A stretch of 11,015 nucleotides of DNA from Treponema sp. Lineage in GTDB: Bacteria > Spirochaetota > Spirochaetia > Treponematales > Treponemataceae. The notes under the pieces are model-generated. The model did not search any database. It worked only from the letters and a program-made list of their open reading frames with translations, and had not been told where the DNA came from. Every line of letters begins with the position of its first letter. Position 1 is the stretch's first letter. The translations under genes were made by a program, and so were the position numbers. The stretch covers positions 1 to 11,015 of the forward strand of contig JAEDGP010000062.1 in the NCBI GenBank assembly GCA_016297405.1, written 5' to 3'. Below are positions 1 through 7,167 of this stretch, in pieces.

Positions 1-50
1 TGTCGAAGGGCTCAATGAGCGCTACACTCATTACTTATTGGACAGCCACG
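1..50 (-). repeat. Partial interspersed intergenic repeat, left edge
   Basis: Positions 34-47, read on the minus strand, are GGCTGTCCAATAAG, identical over 14 bases to 10983-10996 on the plus strand. Further out there is a 6-bp hairpin (AATGAG at 14-19 with CTCATT at 27-32, 7-nt loop) and then a TCGAAGGGCTCAATGAGC stretch. This resembles the widespread intergenic repeats built around TTCGAC and GCTCA motifs, but that is recalled resemblance only. The element lies directly downstream of the stop codon of the 57-782 gene and is cut by the window edge, so its full length is unknown. It could be a non-autonomous mobile element, a REP-like element or an end of an insertion sequence; no transposase is visible. 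Confidence 0.55.
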
Positions 51-56
51 TTTTTT

Positions 57-782
57 TTAAAATTGTGCTTTTAATCCAATGCAGATAATTGCGCCATTTA
101 ATCCATTTGAGCTAATAAGAGATCCAATTGGCAGATATGCACGGATTTCTGGCCCTGCCGCAAATTTTGGATTAAAGTGGTAAAGATAATTTATGTTTGC
201 TGTAAGATAAAGAAAGTTTGCATTTGACCAGAACCATTTGTTTATTTCATTTACATCATCTTGGGCGGTTCCACTTTCGCCTTTATCTGAATCCTTCACG
301 CCATTTGAAAGAAATGCGAATCTTGCAAGGATTGCAGGACCTGCATTCCATGATAAGGAAAAGTTTTTCTTACTCATGAGTGAAGTTCCAAATGGCAGGT
401 CCAAAAGCAAGGAAAGAACCGTTCCTGTCCTGTTTTCGATTTCACTAGGGGCGGCTTTTTCCCCATCCCAAAGATAATAGTTTAGGAATAAGGAAAGTCG
501 AGGTTCAAATATTAACTTTTTTTTCATTGGAATCTGTATGCCGCCGGTTATTGGAAAAATGATAGGTGAAGGGGCGCTTTTTTTTGAATCCATTGTATTT
601 ACAAGCACAAAAGGCTCAAAGCAAAGAAAAAATCCCTTTCTGCCAGAATCTGGTTCAGTTTCCTTTTTTGCACTTTCAATCTTTTCTGCTTTTTGAACAA
701 GGATTGCTGAATTTTCCTGGCTTGTTATAGCCAGAGAAGAAAAGAGAATGCTGATTAATATGAAAGTGCAGATTTTTTTCAT
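57..782 (-). CDS. Secreted outer-membrane beta-barrel-like protein, function unknown
   Basis: The protein has 241 residues from the ATG at 782. A GTG lies one codon upstream, but the ATG is preferred because GAGGAA (796-791) is spaced well for it. Residues 1-22 form a signal peptide (basic MKK, then a hydrophobic run ending LAITS). After a charged linker of about 25 residues come alternating polar/hydrophobic stretches consistent with beta strands. The protein ends in AIICIGLKAQF: a terminal phenylalanine after an amphipathic strand is the usual recognition signal for beta-barrel insertion into the outer membrane. I do not recognise the family. The ATG overlaps the TGA of the upstream lipoprotein gene by one base (TGATG), so translational coupling is likely and this is the last gene of a three-gene unit. 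A periplasmic or surface protein without a full barrel remains possible. Confidence 0.7.
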   Translation of the reverse strand: MKKICTFILISILFSSLAITSQENSAILVQKAEKIESAKKETEPDSGRKGFFLCFEPFVLVNTMDSKKSAPSPIIFPITGGIQIPMKKKLIFEPRLSLFLNYYLWDGEKAAPSEIENRTGTVLSLLLDLPFGTSLMSKKNFSLSWNAGPAILARFAFLSNGVKDSDKGESGTAQDDVNEINKWFWSNANFLYLTANINYLYHFNPKFAAGPEIRAYLPIGSLISSNGLNGAIICIGLKAQF

Positions 783-1975
783 CACTTTGATTCCTCGATT
801 TTTGAAATAATTGGAGTCAAAGGCACGCTGATTAATCCAGAGCGACCTGTTTTGTAGAATTCTGTTTCTTCCCAGAAAGCATAAAGGTTTTTTCCTGAAA
901 AGACAAAACCGTTGTATACAAAGCCAGCTGGTAATTTTGGAAGCTTGAAGGCAATGTTTTTACCTTTGTTTATGATTCTGGATCTGCTTAATGCGCCATT
1001 TAAGAACAACGTTCCGTCCTGAAAAAGGGCTGCACACCAGGAATCACTTAGAATGGCATTTCCCATCAAAGGATTTGAATACTCATTTACTTTATTTTCA
1101 AATGTTCGAGGACTGCTTCCGCCGGCGGTGTGACATTTCAATATGAAGGAAGATTTTTCCTGCATGTTTGAAAGCAATGATTTTATTCGTTCAGGTGCAG
1201 ATGAAAAGTCTTTATGGGATTGAAGTTTTCTGAAAGTTTCTTCATCGGATGGCGTCTTATAGAGCATTTGATCCGCAGAATTTGGCGTTACTTGGGAAAT
1301 CTCCTTCTTTGGCTGAAAAGTCATGTAGGAAAATTCTACAGAAGAATCATCTGATTTTTTTTTGCAGACTGTCCATGTGTTTCCATCCCAAATAAAATCT
1401 GTGATTTCTGTCTGACTGGAATCTTGTAGCTCCTGGTTGTTTAATGCAAGATTTTTTACATTCAAGACTGGGAGAATCATTTTGTTATGGATGTCAAACT
1501 GAAGAAGAAATGAATGAAGGCTTCCTTTGACTTTTCTAAGGGAATCTCCAAAAAAAGTGCTTTTGTAAACTGAGAAAACAGGATTATTTTCCCAAAAAAC
1601 AAGATTTCCGGCAGTTTTTCCCGCAAAAAATGCTTCGTCCTTGAACAGGTTGATTTTGTCATCCTGAAATTCAATTATTCCAAGCCGGTTCGCGATTGCA
1701 TAGGCTTTCTGGCTTTTCGATTTGTCGTCGTTGTCTGGCAAACAACCAAAGGAAGAAATTCGAACAGCTTCGGTCCAGGGTTTTTTTGGAAATGAAGGTA
1801 CATCCTGAATCTTTTCGATTTGATTCAGCTTGTTGTCCTGAAAATAATACCAGGTATGAGAGGATTGTTCCAAAGCCAATTCTTTTGGTGATGCCATTTC
1901 TTTGCTTTCTTTTTTGCAGGAAACCGAAGCAGCAGCCATAATTATCGCAAATGTAATACATGCAGATTTTTTCAT
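782..1975 (-). CDS. Putative lipoprotein, 397 residues, function unknown
   Basis: The N-terminus is MKK, a hydrophobic core (residues 5-16) and then ASVSC, with Cys20 as the probable lipidation site; the relaxed box (Ser at -3) fits spirochaetal lipoproteins better than the E. coli consensus. The mature part is rich in short beta-type segments with repeated aromatic and Gly/Asn/Asp turns (for example DFIWDGNTWTV near residue 190 and later FQDGTLFLNGALS and FVYNGFVFSGKNLYAFW). That pattern suggests a beta-propeller-like or all-beta fold, which is my inference and not a family match. No enzyme motif is visible. The gene follows the 1989-2831 lipoprotein gene by 13 bp and overlaps the next gene by one base. 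No clear Shine-Dalgarno sequence precedes its ATG, only an AACAGAAAA stretch. A nine-base A tract on the coding strand (1363-1355) encodes three lysines. Confidence 0.75.
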   Translation of the reverse strand: MKKSACITFAIIMAAASVSCKKESKEMASPKELALEQSSHTWYYFQDNKLNQIEKIQDVPSFPKKPWTEAVRISSFGCLPDNDDKSKSQKAYAIANRLGIIEFQDDKINLFKDEAFFAGKTAGNLVFWENNPVFSVYKSTFFGDSLRKVKGSLHSFLLQFDIHNKMILPVLNVKNLALNNQELQDSSQTEITDFIWDGNTWTVCKKKSDDSSVEFSYMTFQPKKEISQVTPNSADQMLYKTPSDEETFRKLQSHKDFSSAPERIKSLLSNMQEKSSFILKCHTAGGSSPRTFENKVNEYSNPLMGNAILSDSWCAALFQDGTLFLNGALSRSRIINKGKNIAFKLPKLPAGFVYNGFVFSGKNLYAFWEETEFYKTGRSGLISVPLTPIISKIEESK

Positions 1976-1988
1976 TTTTCTGTTTATT

Positions 1989-2831
1989 TTATCGGCATTT
2001 TATAAGTTCAACTGAGAAGTTTTTTGATGTTACAGCTTTTATGTTTGCATAAAAAGAATCTCCATTGTTTGCTGTTACAAAAGTTTGAAAGTCCCCTTCT
2101 GGCACAAAGGGTATGCAATCATTTTCCAGCAAAGGAAAATAGTCGCTAATAACATCAATTGTTTTTGTGCAGAAATCCAGATTGCAGGTGTATAGAAAAA
2201 GGTCAGCTTTTTGTAAAAGGTCCAGCTTTGATATAAGAATACTTTTGCTTTGGGAAAGGTCTGAAACGGTGAAGTTATTTTCCATTATGTTTTGTTCAAT
2301 TCGTTCTTTGCTCAAAAGCCAGGGATTGAAATTCTTTGACTTTCCTTTAGATTTTAGCGTCATAAGAAATTTTCCCCAGTTGAAGCAGCTTGTATGAAAA
2401 ACAATCCGTTCAGAAGAAAATTTTTGTGCCTTGCTTTTTGAATAAATTTCGCTCAAAATTTTTGCTGCATATCCTGCTTCCCATGTAAGGTTGTTCGAAT
2501 AGGGCAGTACGGTTCCGCATGGTTTGAAAATTGCCGTTCCCTGTTCCTCAGTAAAGTGAGGAACAGCGATTACGGCTGTGGGATAGTTTTTTGCCTTTAC
2601 AGAGGTGCAACAGTCCGATGTTCTGAAGTTCAAAGTTTTATTTTTGGCTGCTACAGTTATCTCCCATTCCAGAAATGTCAGCTTTTCGCTGTTAAAGACC
2701 GAAGGGAGGTAAATAGCATATTCAAACTCAGCATCACTTTCAAATTGCAAATCTTCCTGAGAGCAGCAGATGAGGCTGCAAGACAGAAGTAAAATGGAGG
2801 AGATTACCGGAAATGGAAAAAACTTTCTCAC
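1989..2831 (-). CDS. Putative cysteine-containing lipoprotein, 280 residues, function unknown
   Basis: The open frame extends upstream to 2927, but the extra 32 residues do not look coding and would overlap the divergent pseudouridine synthase gene. A GTG at 2831 gives a clean lipoprotein leader: VRK, hydrophobic residues 4-16, then LLSC with Cys18 in a good lipobox. Further cysteines at 22 and 23 make the exact site uncertain. The mature region carries many more cysteines (SDCCTS, FKPCGT, HTSCFNW, LYTCNLDFC, ENDCIP and a final IKCR), which could form disulfides in the periplasm. I recognise no domain. There is no strong Shine-Dalgarno sequence before the GTG, so the start is moderately sure. 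This is the first gene of the probable operon; an interval of 89 bp separates it from the divergent 2921 gene. Confidence 0.65.
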   Translation of the reverse strand: MRKFFPFPVISSILLLSCSLICCSQEDLQFESDAEFEYAIYLPSVFNSEKLTFLEWEITVAAKNKTLNFRTSDCCTSVKAKNYPTAVIAVPHFTEEQGTAIFKPCGTVLPYSNNLTWEAGYAAKILSEIYSKSKAQKFSSERIVFHTSCFNWGKFLMTLKSKGKSKNFNPWLLSKERIEQNIMENNFTVSDLSQSKSILISKLDLLQKADLFLYTCNLDFCTKTIDVISDYFPLLENDCIPFVPEGDFQTFVTANNGDSFYANIKAVTSKNFSVELIKCR

Positions 2832-2920
2832 ACTATTAATATTGCAGAAAAAAAAGAAAATCGGCAAAAGTGATTGAAAATAATCTATGTTTTTTTTGAA
2901 ATTTGTGCTTTTATTGTGAC

Positions 2921-3934
2921 ATGACAACTTTGACAGAATATAAAAAAGAGCATAAGGAAGATTTTGGTCGGGAAAAGATTGATGTTCTTTATGAAGATGA
3001 AAATCTTTGCGTAATCTATAAACCGGAAGGAATGCTTAGTGTTCCTTATCCTGGAAGTCACAACCGCACTGCAATTGAGGCTTTGGAACTTATTATGAGA
3101 AAAAAAGGAACCTACTCTGCAAAGCATAGGCCTTTTGTAGTTCATCGTCTGGACAGAGATACGTCTGGAGTGATGATGTTTGCGTTGAATGAAGGTGCCC
3201 AGAAAAAAATAATGGACAGCTGGCATAAGATGGTAACCAAACGGCTCTATCATGCTGTGGCAGAAAATCCTTCTAACGGCAAGGAACTTCCTGTGGAAGG
3301 ATTGATCGATGATGAAATTGCCTACAATGCACATAATATTGGCTTTGTTCCAAAACCCCAGGATAAGCCTAGTGATACAAAACAGACTAGAGAGGCGTTG
3401 CGCAACAAAAACAGAACTCATGCAGACGGAGAGGGTCCTTCCATTTTTGAACGGAATCTTACTGTAAGAAATGGTAAAGCTGAATTCAAAACTATTACGG
3501 CCCGTACTCATTATAAGATTTTGGAAAGAGGGAAAAAATGGTCGCTTTTTGAGCTTAGTCTGGATACTGGCCGTAAAAACCAGATTCGTGCTCATCTGGC
3601 ATCAAAAGGGTATCCTTTGGCTGGTGATGAAAATTACCGCGCAAAAACAAATCCGTTTGGCCGCCTTGCCCTGCATGCACGAACTCTCGAATTTGACCAT
3701 CCATATACAGGAAAGCATCTTGAATTTGAGGTAAAAGAAAGCGATGACTGGCTTCTTTGCGTTCAGGGAAAACTGAAGGGCCGGAACATTGATATGGTCT
3801 ATGAAAAAAATGGCGGCCAGAAAAAGCATTTGCAAAAGCAGATTGATATCCAAAAGGAAATTGCTACCCGCCCAACTAAAAAGCAGCTTTCTAAGATGAA
3901 TTTCATTCAGCAAGGCCAGGCAAAAAAACGATGA
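2921..3934 (+). CDS. RluA-family RNA pseudouridine synthase
   Basis: The enzyme isomerises specific uridines in structured RNA (rRNA or tRNA) to pseudouridine in the cytoplasm. From the ATG at 2921 it has 337 residues. The family core is clear: YKPEGM near residue 34, the catalytic motif HRLDRDTSG at 75-83 with Asp78 the nucleophile, then DTGRKNQIRAHL at 215-226 and PLAGDENYR at 232-240. No N-terminal S4 domain is present, so it is more like RluA than RluC or RluD. Two features are unusual: a polar loop of roughly 40 residues (about 142-185) between the core motifs, and a basic tail of about 45 residues after residue 290. The exact target base cannot be told from sequence. A TTG codon 18 bases upstream is in frame, but the ATG gives the better N-terminus; neither has a strong ribosome binding site. 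The gene is alone in its orientation and converges on the topoisomerase gene. Confidence 0.9.
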   Translation: MTTLTEYKKEHKEDFGREKIDVLYEDENLCVIYKPEGMLSVPYPGSHNRTAIEALELIMRKKGTYSAKHRPFVVHRLDRDTSGVMMFALNEGAQKKIMDSWHKMVTKRLYHAVAENPSNGKELPVEGLIDDEIAYNAHNIGFVPKPQDKPSDTKQTREALRNKNRTHADGEGPSIFERNLTVRNGKAEFKTITARTHYKILERGKKWSLFELSLDTGRKNQIRAHLASKGYPLAGDENYRAKTNPFGRLALHARTLEFDHPYTGKHLEFEVKESDDWLLCVQGKLKGRNIDMVYEKNGGQKKHLQKQIDIQKEIATRPTKKQLSKMNFIQQGQAKKR

Positions 3935-3935
3935 A

Positions 3936-3980
3936 AAAAGTCCGTTCTTGAATCAGGACGGTAACTTTTGTTATTTTTCA
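3936..3980. terminator. Bidirectional intrinsic terminator between convergent genes
   Basis: A 7-bp stem pairs CCGTTCT (3942-3948) with AGGACGG (3955-3961), including one G-T wobble, around the 6-base loop TGAATC. It is flanked by a T-rich stretch on the plus side (TAACTTTTGTTATTTTT) and an A-rich stretch (AAAAAAG) on the left that would be U-rich when read from the minus strand. It fits the 36-bp gap between the pseudouridine synthase and topoisomerase stops and can serve both, although its plus-side T tract overlaps the last codons of the topoisomerase gene. Confidence 0.7.
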
Positions 3981-5881
3981 ACTTCAATGGATTGTACTTC
4001 TTTAGGTGTAACCCTTGTGCCTTGTGCCTTAAGGCTTTTTTCAAGATAATCTTTTGCTTGAAATTTCTCTGACAAAATCTTGACACGAGGTTTTTTTACA
4101 TAGTGCAAGGTAAATTCAAAGTCTTTTCTAGTGTCCACGTGAAGCACTTCCATTCCGTCTGGAGCAAAGAAGTAATCTCTGTTCATTATGTAAGCTGAAA
4201 TTTTGCATCTTTTGACATAGATGTATTGTGTTTCCGGCTCCCGATAGATTATTGTAAAAAGTATTTTTGAAAGGCTTTCCTTGTCAGCAAAACTGCAGCA
4301 GCGAAGGTCTGGTCCAACAAAGACTTTTCCAGGAGCTTCTGTAACGGTATAAATACCGCTTTTTCGAACATAAAGAATGCGATCGTAGGGCGTGATTTTC
4401 ATAAGTTCCTGACCGCCGGAAACCTGGGTTCCAAGATACCCGTTCTTTTCGTCATACTTTAGAGGGGTGTCTCGCTTTACTACTGATTTTACGTCAACGG
4501 TCTTGATGTTGGTAAGTTGCGTTCTGCGAGGTATAAGGGTAGAATCAAGTTTTTTCTCGATGCCGTCAAGATAAGAGATGGCATATTCTGCAAGATGTTT
4601 CAAAAGTTTTGCAATTTCTTTGAGTCGTGCCTTGATGGCTTCGACTTCTTTTCGGTTTTTGTTCATGTCGAACAAAGAAATACGGCGGATTGGAATTGAA
4701 AGCAAATGTTCAATGTCTTCGCTGTTGATTTCCCGAATCAGTTCTGCTTTGAATGGTTTGAAACCGTCGATTACGGCTTTGTGAACTGCCTCTTCGGTTT
4801 TCATCTGTTCGATTGCCTTATAGATGCGTTCTTCGATGAAAATTCTTTCAAGAGTTCGAAGATGGAGCTTTTCATTCAATTCAGAAGCTTCCTGAACAAG
4901 TTCATCATGGAGAATTTGCTGCAGTTGTTTTGCATGGTATTCTATGACCTGTGTTGCAGTCATTTGTACAGGCATGTTGTCTTTGATAACAAGCAGGTTA
5001 CAGTAGATTGTCTGTTCGCATTCTGTAAATGCATACAGGCTGTCGATGACGTCTTTTGAGTAGACTCCACGGGGAAGATTTATTTCAATTCTGACTGTGT
5101 CTGAAGTCAGGTCCTGAATTGTTCCGATTTTTACTTTTCCGTTTTTTGCGGCCTTTTCGATTGAGTCAGTCAGGGATTCTGTATTGCTGCCGTAAGGAAG
5201 TTCTGTAATGACTATTTTCTTTTCATTAGACGCATCAATTTTGGCACGGGTTACTATTTTTCCAAGACCATCTTTGTATTCGCTTACGTCAATAAGGCCA
5301 CCGGTAGGAAAATCTGGATAAAGCTCAAAGGGTTCGCCTCTCAGACATGCTTTTTCTGCTTCGATTACTTCATGGGCGTTGTGACTCATTATCTGGGTAC
5401 TCATGCCGACGGCAATGCCTTCTGCGCCCATAATCAAAACCAACGGCAGTTTTGCCTTAAAATAAACCGGTTCTTTTCCACGGCTGTCATAGCTTGGTAC
5501 GTATTCGGTGATTTTTGGGTTATAAATAATATCTTTAGTGATGTTCTTTAGTCGGCATTCAATGTAACGGGCTGCAGAAGCTCCGTCTCCTGTGTACATA
5601 TTTCCGAAATTTCCCTGCTTTTCAATAAACAGTTCTTTATTTGCAAGGTTTACAAGTGCAGTGTAAATAGAGGAGTCGCCATGAGGATGATAGGCCATTA
5701 CCTTACCAACCACGTTTGCAACTTTATTCATTCGTCCGTCATCATTTTCCAGCATTGTATGAAGAATGCGCCGCTGTACAGGTTTGAAGCCGTCCCTGAT
5801 GTCCGGAATTGCTCTGCTTCTGATAACGTAGCTTGCATACTGAATGTAGTTTGATTCAAAAAGATTTTTTACGAATGCCAT
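3971..5881 (-). CDS. Type IIA DNA topoisomerase subunit A, ParC-like (topoisomerase IV)
   Basis: This is the DNA-cutting and rejoining subunit of a type IIA topoisomerase, which works with an ATPase B subunit not encoded here. The ATG at 5881 (636 residues) is chosen over an in-frame TTG at 5899 because GGGGA lies just upstream of it. The breakage domain starts at once (YASYVIRSRAIPDIRDGFKPVQRR, about 15-38, split here for orientation), with HPHGDSSIY at 65-73 and the active tyrosine Tyr106 after Arg105 in AARYIECRL. A tower and coiled-coil region runs to about 455. The C-terminal part after about 475 is short, perhaps two or three pinwheel blades, and lacks a GyrA box of the QRRGGKG type, which favours a ParC-like decatenase over gyrase. 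The sequence resembles Bacteroidetes-type ParC (for example YPDFPTGGLIDVS). E. coli ParC has 752 residues, so this is a compact version. The stop is intact and the protein ends in a charged tail. Confidence 0.88.
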   Translation of the reverse strand: MAFVKNLFESNYIQYASYVIRSRAIPDIRDGFKPVQRRILHTMLENDDGRMNKVANVVGKVMAYHPHGDSSIYTALVNLANKELFIEKQGNFGNMYTGDGASAARYIECRLKNITKDIIYNPKITEYVPSYDSRGKEPVYFKAKLPLVLIMGAEGIAVGMSTQIMSHNAHEVIEAEKACLRGEPFELYPDFPTGGLIDVSEYKDGLGKIVTRAKIDASNEKKIVITELPYGSNTESLTDSIEKAAKNGKVKIGTIQDLTSDTVRIEINLPRGVYSKDVIDSLYAFTECEQTIYCNLLVIKDNMPVQMTATQVIEYHAKQLQQILHDELVQEASELNEKLHLRTLERIFIEERIYKAIEQMKTEEAVHKAVIDGFKPFKAELIREINSEDIEHLLSIPIRRISLFDMNKNRKEVEAIKARLKEIAKLLKHLAEYAISYLDGIEKKLDSTLIPRRTQLTNIKTVDVKSVVKRDTPLKYDEKNGYLGTQVSGGQELMKITPYDRILYVRKSGIYTVTEAPGKVFVGPDLRCCSFADKESLSKILFTIIYREPETQYIYVKRCKISAYIMNRDYFFAPDGMEVLHVDTRKDFEFTLHYVKKPRVKILSEKFQAKDYLEKSLKAQGTRVTPKEVQSIEVEK

Positions 5882-5924
5882 TTTTCCCCATCGGTCCAAG
5901 ACCGTTCCCCAAAAAAGTACATCT

Positions 5925-5953
5925 ATTTTAACATTAAATACTATAATTGTCGA
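5925..5953 (-). promoter_or_regulatory. Candidate sigma-70 promoter for the topoisomerase gene
   Basis: On the minus strand, TCGACA (5953-5948) and TAAAAT (5930-5925) are separated by 17 bases, close to the vegetative -35 and -10 consensus. Transcription would start around 5918 and give a leader of roughly 37 bases before the ATG at 5881. Confidence 0.45.
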
Positions 5954-5957
5954 GAAT

Positions 5958-5987
5958 TTGCTCTTGATTGTAGATTCAGGATATGAT
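5958..5987 (+). promoter_or_regulatory. Candidate sigma-70 promoter for the permease gene
   Basis: TTGCTC (5958-5963) and TATGAT (5982-5987) are 18 bases apart. The first ATG of the frame (5983) would lie inside this -10 box, which supports translation from the ATG at 6007 instead. It lies about five bases from the -35 box of the divergent topoisomerase promoter, so the two could interfere with each other. Confidence 0.4.
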
Positions 5988-6006
5988 TGGGTGTAGAATA
6001 GGCAGA

Positions 6007-7137
6007 ATGAAACAAATATTGAAATTCCTTAAAAAAGAAATGATGCTTACAGCAGCTCTTGTTGCAGCAATTGCATCCATGTTTCTTTCAAAACCAGATT
6101 TAAGCCTTGTTCAGAATATAGACTGGAAGACACTAGCGACTCTTTTTATGCTTATTACTGTTTTGGAAGGCTTTAAAAAAGAGGATATCTTTGTTCCCAT
6201 CATAAAAAAAACTATAAAAATATCATCCATGATAGGTCTGACTTGCTTCTTTGTTTATTCTGTTTTCTTCAGCTCCATGTTTGTAACAAATGACGTTTCT
6301 TTGATTATTTTTGTGCCTCTTACCATATTTCTTTTTAGGGCTGGAAATCAGGAAAAATACATTCTGCCGGTTTTGACTTTGGAAAACATTGCTGCAATTC
6401 GAGGATCCCTTTTGACTCCTTTTGGAAGCCCTCAAAATCTGTTCCTGTATAGCCAAAGTGGAATAAGCGCGTCATCCTTTGTGATTATGATGCTTCCGCT
6501 TTGGCTTATGAGTTTTGTGATTCTGTTTTTCTTTATCGCAATGCTTTATCGAAAGAACCTTAAGCTTTCAATTGAGGTAAAATCAAGCGATGTGTGCGGC
6601 GAATGGAAAAAAGAGGGCCGCTTCAAGCGAATCCTTTACATTTTTCTTTTTGTGCTTGTAATCCTTTGCATTGTGACCAGAACATCACTGTGGCCTTTTG
6701 TCACTTTATTTGTGGCTCTGAGTCTGTTGATTTTTGACAGGAAGATTCTTTTGAAAACGGACTATGTTCTGCTTCTGACATTTTTCTGTTTTTTTGTTTT
6801 CAGTTCATCTATCTGCAGAAATCATGCTGTCTCTGATTTTTTGATGGACAGCGTAAAGGGAAATGAGTACTGGTGGAGCATTATTTTAAGCCAGCTGATA
6901 TCAAATGTTCCTGCAAGCATCGTATTATGGCCATTTTCGTCTGATTTAAAAGGCTTGCTATATGGACTTGACAGCGCAGGACTTTGTTCGATTATTGGTT
7001 CGCTGGCTTCCGTCATAAACCTGAGAATCTATTCCCAGGAATATCCGGGAAATGGAAGTCGTTTTATGAAAGTGTTTACACTCATTAGTCTGGCATTTTT
7101 TGCCATTGTAGTGATTCCACAATGGCTCATGCTTTAA
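6007..7137 (+). CDS. SLC13/ArsB-type (ion transporter superfamily) membrane permease
   Basis: An inner-membrane secondary transporter of 376 residues from the ATG at 6007 (a weak AGG precedes it; an upstream ATG at 5983 adds 8 unlikely residues). Nearly the whole protein is hydrophobic, with about ten predicted membrane segments. The two internal repeats typical of the family are visible: VTNDVSLIIFVPLTI (93-107) with LTPFGSPQN (136-144) in the first half, and SQLISNVPAS (295-304) with GSLASVINL (331-339) in the second. In SLC13, CitMHS, NhaD and ArsB proteins these re-entrant motifs bind the substrate and the coupling ion. The protein is shorter than the usual 420-plus residues and the central cytoplasmic loop (about 183-207) is small. 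The substrate cannot be inferred: dicarboxylate, sulfate, arsenite or Na+/H+ exchange are all possible. No arsenic or sulfur genes are nearby to guide the choice. Confidence 0.8.
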   Translation: MKQILKFLKKEMMLTAALVAAIASMFLSKPDLSLVQNIDWKTLATLFMLITVLEGFKKEDIFVPIIKKTIKISSMIGLTCFFVYSVFFSSMFVTNDVSLIIFVPLTIFLFRAGNQEKYILPVLTLENIAAIRGSLLTPFGSPQNLFLYSQSGISASSFVIMMLPLWLMSFVILFFFIAMLYRKNLKLSIEVKSSDVCGEWKKEGRFKRILYIFLFVLVILCIVTRTSLWPFVTLFVALSLLIFDRKILLKTDYVLLLTFFCFFVFSSSICRNHAVSDFLMDSVKGNEYWWSIILSQLISNVPASIVLWPFSSDLKGLLYGLDSAGLCSIIGSLASVINLRIYSQEYPGNGSRFMKVFTLISLAFFAIVVIPQWLML

Positions 7138-7140
7138 TCA

Positions 7141-7167
7141 AAAAAAGCCTGAAAATCAGTTTTTTTT
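7141..7167. terminator. Bidirectional intrinsic terminator overlapping the sensor gene's end
   Basis: CTGA (7149-7152) pairs with TCAG (7156-7159) around an AAA loop. The stem continues past one C-T mismatch and a G-T pair into six A-T pairs (7141-7146 with 7162-7167). The T8 run (7160-7167) terminates the permease transcript and the A6 run serves the minus strand. The stop codon and the last lysine and asparagine codons of the sensor gene lie inside it. Confidence 0.7.

Noticed and set aside
2832..2927. N-terminal extension of the 1989-2831 lipoprotein to position 2927
   Set aside because: The added residues would displace a clean lipoprotein leader from the N-terminus and overlap the divergent gene's start.
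2885..3595. Long open frame (236 codons) on the minus strand opposite the pseudouridine synthase gene
   Set aside because: It lies wholly antisense to a clear RluA-family gene, has no leader, ribosome site or domain, and its composition is that of a reversed coding strand.
5882..5899. TTG start for the topoisomerase adding six residues
   Set aside because: The ATG at 5881 has GGGGA just upstream and matches the usual family N-terminus.
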